Below, in pieces: positions 5,406 to 8,914 of a stretch of DNA of 8,914 nucleotides; position 1 is the stretch's first letter, and each line of letters opens with the position of its first letter. The DNA comes from CAZZIZ01 sp964654535 (GTDB lineage: Bacteria; Bacteroidota; Bacteroidia; Chitinophagales; UBA2359): positions 1 to 8,914 of the forward strand of contig CAZZIZ010000137.1 of NCBI GenBank assembly GCA_964654535.1, given 5' to 3'. The notes under the pieces were generated by a model. That model saw only the letters and a program-made list of their open reading frames with translations. It had not been told where the DNA came from and made no database searches. Both the position numbers and the translations under genes were made by a program.

Positions 5406-6926
5406 CTACTGAAAAATAATTTTTGTACTTCCTAATGTTTCACCGTCAGAAATTCTTATCAAATAGTTTCCGTTGGTCAAGGCTCCTTTTTCAATTTGAA
5501 CAAGTTTGCCAGAAGCGTTTTGCGTTCTAACAAGCTGACCACTCAAATTGTAAATAGACACGGTAACGTTTTCGTCGAAGCTGTCGTTCAACTGAATGTT
5601 AACCAAATCGGTAGAAGGGTTCGGGAATGTAGCGACATTCAACTCGTCTAGAGTTGGGATACCTACACTTCCTTCTTCTATAAATGGGTCAGAGAATTTT
5701 GGATCTTCCAATAAAGTGTAATCCGTTAATGTTTTTAAGAAGTCAACCAATCCCGCTTTTTCCAAATCAGTGAAATCAAATCCTTCTTGACTATCAGGCA
5801 GAGGCGGAGTGTTTGAATAGTATTCTTGGTTCGTTGGACTATTAAGATTGAATGCAGAATTCGGGTGGTTTTTCAAGCCTTCGCTATAAAAGTCAACAAC
5901 TTCTTCCAAGGTTTCGAAACGACCGTCGTGCATATATGGTCCAGAAAATTCAACGTTTTTAAGCGTCGGAGTCTTGAACATACCGTCGAAGGTACTGCCG
6001 TTTCCAAGTTCCGGAGCACCAACACCTGGGTCAGTAGTAAACTCATCTAAACCAGTATTATGTGGCGTATTGAAAATACCCGTGTTTTGAACTGGCGTAT
6101 AAGTTTTAGCAGTCATTACTGAAGAGTGGCAGTTCTGACAATCCTGTTGGAATACTTTGCGACCGAGATTTTCGCTCGCTGTAAACCCAGGTAGATCATT
6201 GTTAAAGCCATCATTAACGTTGCCAGTAAGTCCGGATACTGCAATATCCAGTTTAGTATTAACTGCAGCCATTGCGCGTGTGAAGTGAGACAATGCCTCG
6301 CCGATACGCTCTTTGGTTACACTATCATCGCCATCGAAAGCAAACTCGAACAAAGCAGGATAGTAATCGTGCAATTGAATTTCGTTGATGAGTTCTTGGA
6401 AATTATTGAATCCCATTTCATCAGGGTTGACGAATGGAAGCGTAAGCATATGCGTTAACTCGCTTTCACGATCGTCCCAGAATAGACTTGTATAAGGAGT
6501 GTAATCCAAATCAGCAATTGAAATGGCGTTACGCGTATTCAGTTGTTGATTAAATCCTGCGTTGGCAGCTACTTTATCAGCAAATCCAAATTCTTGTTTG
6601 TGGCAAGTACCACAAGACACTTCTTTGTTTTTAGATAAGTTCTTGTCATAGAAGAGTACTCTGCCTAAGGTAGCCATGTTGTTATCAATGCCATTTCCAA
6701 GACCAAGTCCATTGCCAAGTCCATTAAGAGCAGAGTAGTGTTCTGGCTTGTCGTAAGAGTAGTCATCTACATTATCTGGCAACTGAGGCATCATTAAAGT
6801 ATATGCTCCATCTGCCCAAATAGTGGTTGCAACTGGCTGGATCTCATTTGAGTCTCTATCGTCAACGGTGAAGTTGAATAGAAAGACTACAGTTAACAGG
6901 CCAAGAAGAAGGAAAGATTTTCTCAT
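5406..6926 (-). CDS. Secreted di-heme cytochrome c peroxidase / MauG-type protein with T9SS sorting domain
   Basis: Family members reduce hydrogen peroxide with cytochrome electrons or, in MauG relatives, carry out other oxidations. From the chosen start the protein has 506 residues: signal peptide at 1-20, heme-binding CGTCH at 105-109 and CQNCH at 263-267, the second-domain motif FKTPTLKNVEFSGPYMHDGR (317-336), with Met332 a possible distal heme ligand, then TLEEVVDFY (339-347). Residues 432-506 are a type A T9SS C-terminal domain (FPNPSTDLVNI, SIYNLSGQLV, GNYLIRISDG, KIIFQ), so the enzyme is likely sent to the cell surface or medium. A low-complexity Gly/Asn/Leu stretch lies at 68-83. The frame is open up to an ATG at 6989, but the ATG at 6926 puts the basic and hydrophobic signal directly at the N-terminus and follows AAAAAGAGACAT, so it is preferred. 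The gene lies downstream of prfC on the same strand, 271 bases away, probably with its own promoter. Confidence 0.93.
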   Translation of the reverse strand: MRKSFLLLGLLTVVFLFNFTVDDRDSNEIQPVATTIWADGAYTLMMPQLPDNVDDYSYDKPEHYSALNGLGNGLGLGNGIDNNMATLGRVLFYDKNLSKNKEVSCGTCHKQEFGFADKVAANAGFNQQLNTRNAISIADLDYTPYTSLFWDDRESELTHMLTLPFVNPDEMGFNNFQELINEIQLHDYYPALFEFAFDGDDSVTKERIGEALSHFTRAMAAVNTKLDIAVSGLTGNVNDGFNNDLPGFTASENLGRKVFQQDCQNCHSSVMTAKTYTPVQNTGIFNTPHNTGLDEFTTDPGVGAPELGNGSTFDGMFKTPTLKNVEFSGPYMHDGRFETLEEVVDFYSEGLKNHPNSAFNLNSPTNQEYYSNTPPLPDSQEGFDFTDLEKAGLVDFLKTLTDYTLLEDPKFSDPFIEEGSVGIPTLDELNVATFPNPSTDLVNIQLNDSFDENVTVSIYNLSGQLVRTQNASGKLVQIEKGALTNGNYLIRISDGETLGSTKIIFQ

Positions 6927-6978
6927 ATGTCTCTTTTTATTGCTCTTAAGGTAAGTTATATTTAATAAAATATGACGT

Positions 6979-6990
6979 ATTGTCGACAAT
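6979..6990. promoter_or_regulatory. Perfect 12-base palindrome upstream of the peroxidase gene
   Basis: ATTGTCGACAAT is fully self-complementary and centred about 58 bases before the preferred start at 6926. Looser outer arms TGAC (6973-6976) and GTCA (6996-6999) add partial symmetry. A dimeric regulator could bind here, perhaps a redox or metal sensor given the gene, but the sequence does not match the FNR or CRP half-sites I know. Confidence 0.3.
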
Positions 6991-7185
6991 GTAATGTCAT
7001 TTTTAAAAGATGTTGATATCTGATTATCAGGGCTTCTACAGTCTATACGACAAGCTATGTGTCTACGTTGCCAAAGGTGCTTGAAATACTTCTTTACACA
7101 AAAGACACTTTATAAGAAAAGTAAAGAGTTTTAAAAACGGCATAGTTCCTAAGCTTCTCAATACCAACACTTTAGGGTGTTAAGC

Positions 7186-7193
7186 CAAAGGTA
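7186..7193 (-). promoter_or_regulatory. Candidate -7 box for the peroxidase gene
   Basis: The minus-strand octamer TACCTTTG matches TAnnTTTG in full and sits just past the prfC stop codon. It would give a leader of roughly 250 bases. No -33 TTG lies at the normal spacing, and a chance match in a region this long is plausible. Confidence 0.22.
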
Positions 7194-7197
7194 AAAG

Positions 7198-8796
7198 TCA
7201 GACTGTACTTAGCGTTTTGAATTCGCTGTTATCGTGAAATTCTATGCCCGGGTACTCCTTCTGGGTGGATTGTAAGATCCAAGGAGACTGTGCCAGAAAG
7301 ACTGGGTTATCGTCTTTATCGTACACAACGTAATTTGATTTTTTTCTCAAGAATTCATTGATGATCTCCTGATCGCTGCCCGTTATCCAACAAGCCTTCT
7401 TAAATGGCTGGTTGAAAAACTCTGCCTTGGCGCCGTATTCGTGCTCCAGTCGATACTTAATTACGTCAAATTGTAGCTCTCCAACGGTACCCACTATTTT
7501 TTTGTTGCCCGTTTTAACCGTAAACAACTGAGCAACTCCCTCGTCGGTCAATTGCATAATGCCTTTCTCCAGTTGTTTTGATTTCATCGGGTCTCTATTA
7601 ATAAGCTCCTTAAAAATTTCGGGAGAGAAACTTGGTATACCAGCAAATTGCAAAGTCTCACCTTCGGTTAGTGTATCTCCAATTTTAAAATTACCGGAAT
7701 CATAAAGTCCAATTACATCGCCAGGATAAGCTTCGTCTATTACTTCTTTTGACTGAGCCATAAAACTGGTCGGATTACTAAAGCGCAACTTTTTCTTTTC
7801 GCGTGTGTTTTGATAGAACTTGTTTCGCTCAAACTTACCAGAGCAAATGCGCAAAAAGGCAATCCTATCGCGGTGTTTCGGGTCTAAGTTGGCGTGAATT
7901 TTAAATACGAAACCAGAAAACTTCTTTTCGTCAGGTTCCACTATACGTGTACTGGTTTGGCGTGCTCTGGGCGAGGGTGCTATTTCTAAAAAGGTATCTA
8001 AAAGCTCCTGAACACCAAAGTTGTTCAAGGCAGAACCAAAGAAAACAGGAGCCAACTTACCTGCGTGGTATTGTGCAATATCAAGTGGATCATAAACTCC
8101 ATTAATCAATTCAACATCCTCTCTTAATTGTGCGGCGTCTTTTTCTCCAACGTATTCTTCAAGCGCTGGATCATCAAGATCTTGTATAGTGGTGTATTCG
8201 TCGGTAAGTTTTTGTTGACTAGCGCGAAAAAGATTTAAATGGCCTTTGTTCAAGTTATAAACTCCTTTGAAACGCGAGCCCATTTCAATAGGCCAAGACA
8301 TTGGGCGCACTTTTATGTCCAGCTTGTTTTCTATTTCATCTAAAAGATCAAAAGGATCTTGACCCTCGCGGTCAAGTTTGTTTATGAAAGCTATTACTGG
8401 TGTGTTACGCATACGGCATACCTCCATCAACTTTTCCGTTTGATTCTCGACACCTTTTACGCAATCGATAACCATAATAACGCTGTCCACCGCGGTTAAG
8501 GTCCTATAAGTGTCTTCCGCAAAGTCCTTGTGACCAGGAGTATCAAGAATATTGATTTGCTTATCGCGATAAGTAAAAGCCATTACCGAAGTGGCTACCG
8601 AGATCCCTCTCTGCTTCTCAATCTCCATAAAATCGGAGTGGGCCGATTTCTTGATTTTGTTGGATTTTACCGCGCCAGCTTCGTGTATAGCACCTCCAAA
8701 AAGCAGCAACTTCTCCGTTAGCGTAGTTTTACCTGCATCGGGGTGACTGATAATCCCGAAGGTCCGCCTTTTCTCAATCTCTTCTTGAATGCTCAT
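7198..8796 (-). CDS. prfC: Peptide chain release factor 3 (RF3)
   Basis: RF3 is a ribosome-associated GTPase of the cytosol that removes RF1 or RF2 from the ribosome after peptide release. The 532-residue length fits the family (about 530). The G domain shows SHPDAGKTTL (17-26, P-loop), the switch I segment with RGIS (63-66) and a conserved Thr at 69, DTPGHKDF (85-92, switch II) and NKLD (139-142). The N-terminal EEIEKRRTFGIISHPDAGKTTL region and EIEKQRGISVATSVMAF are diagnostic of RF3 as against EF-G. A beta-barrel domain II follows (about 290-385, including FSGFVFKIHANLD), then the RF3-type C-terminal domain (VGTVGELQFDVIKYRLEHEYG, about 435-455). The ATG at 8796 lies at the conserved distance before the P-loop, so the start is secure. 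Its leader is short. I see only a weak stem (7166-7181) after the stop, with no T-tract. Confidence 0.98.
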   Translation of the reverse strand: MSIQEEIEKRRTFGIISHPDAGKTTLTEKLLLFGGAIHEAGAVKSNKIKKSAHSDFMEIEKQRGISVATSVMAFTYRDKQINILDTPGHKDFAEDTYRTLTAVDSVIMVIDCVKGVENQTEKLMEVCRMRNTPVIAFINKLDREGQDPFDLLDEIENKLDIKVRPMSWPIEMGSRFKGVYNLNKGHLNLFRASQQKLTDEYTTIQDLDDPALEEYVGEKDAAQLREDVELINGVYDPLDIAQYHAGKLAPVFFGSALNNFGVQELLDTFLEIAPSPRARQTSTRIVEPDEKKFSGFVFKIHANLDPKHRDRIAFLRICSGKFERNKFYQNTREKKKLRFSNPTSFMAQSKEVIDEAYPGDVIGLYDSGNFKIGDTLTEGETLQFAGIPSFSPEIFKELINRDPMKSKQLEKGIMQLTDEGVAQLFTVKTGNKKIVGTVGELQFDVIKYRLEHEYGAKAEFFNQPFKKACWITGSDQEIINEFLRKKSNYVVYDKDDNPVFLAQSPWILQSTQKEYPGIEFHDNSEFKTLSTV

Positions 8797-8812
8797 TTTA
8801 ACTAATAACGCG

Positions 8813-8820
8813 CAAAAATA
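8813..8820 (-). promoter_or_regulatory. Candidate -7 box for prfC
   Basis: The minus-strand octamer is TATTTTTG, a full match to TAnnTTTG, 16 bases upstream of the prfC start codon. It would give a leader of only about 10 bases. No TTG is found at 17-23 bases further upstream. The rest of 8821-8914 shows no gene or clear signal. Confidence 0.38.
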
Positions 8821-8914
8821 CTGATTTTCAACCTTGTAGCTCCTCTAAAGTGCAATAGTCCTTATCGGCTTTTGCATGTCAATTGTATCTTAGGAGTATA
8901 TACAGGATTATGCG

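Noticed and set aside
6927..6989. 21-codon N-terminal extension of the peroxidase
   Set aside because: It would place a charged segment before the signal peptide. The internal ATG at 6926 gives a normal signal peptide and has a purine-rich leader.
1..8914. CRISPR array, tRNA, rRNA, phage or defence genes
   Set aside because: No regular repeats with spacers, no cloverleaf or rRNA sequence, and no protein with nuclease, RT, integrase or toxin motifs was seen on either strand.

Overview
The window looks like chromosomal DNA from a marine-type member of the Bacteroidota, probably Flavobacteriia. The evidence is a type IX secretion (T9SS, Por secretion) C-terminal sorting domain, a SprB-type repeat protein, signal peptides ending in 'AQ', promoter-like TAnnTTTG boxes, A-rich leaders in place of Shine-Dalgarno sites, and moderate-to-low GC. 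It is ordinary chromosome in character: I see no transposase, integrase, phage, CRISPR or toxin-antitoxin gene. A run of exactly 100 N (4564-4663) marks a scaffold gap inside one gene.

Layout from left to right. (1) 14-42 is a dispersed REP-like repeat unit. (2) 122-1012 (-) is an exported, probably outer-membrane beta-barrel protein. It diverges from msrA (1115-1642, +), the methionine sulfoxide reductase A gene. (3) 1758-2444 (-) is a small TM-helix-repeat membrane protein of the group annotated as mechanosensitive-channel-like. It converges on msrA, and a strong hairpin terminator lies between them. (4) 2445-2928 has no protein gene but holds several stems that fold better as + strand RNA. 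(5) 2929-3441 (+) is a small secreted protein with two SprB-like domains, closed by a textbook terminator. (6) 3560-5056 (+) is an unrecognised membrane protein in which a winged-helix-like module appears three times; the N gap falls in it. (7) 5057-5405 has no protein gene, but 5171-5316 folds into one long rod with repeated tandem G.A pairs and G.U wobbles, a good candidate for an undescribed structured RNA. (8) 5406-6926 (-) is a di-heme cytochrome c peroxidase/MauG-type protein with a T9SS sorting domain. (9) 7198-8796 (-) is prfC, peptide chain release factor 3.

Functional links are loose. MsrA (repair of oxidised methionine), the di-heme peroxidase (peroxide removal or another oxidation at the cell surface) and the TM-helix channel-like protein could all serve stress responses, but each has its own strand, promoter or terminator signals and they do not form one operon. 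The most unusual items are the rod-like RNA candidate at 5171-5316 and the three-fold winged-helix membrane protein just upstream of it on the same strand with no clear terminator between them.
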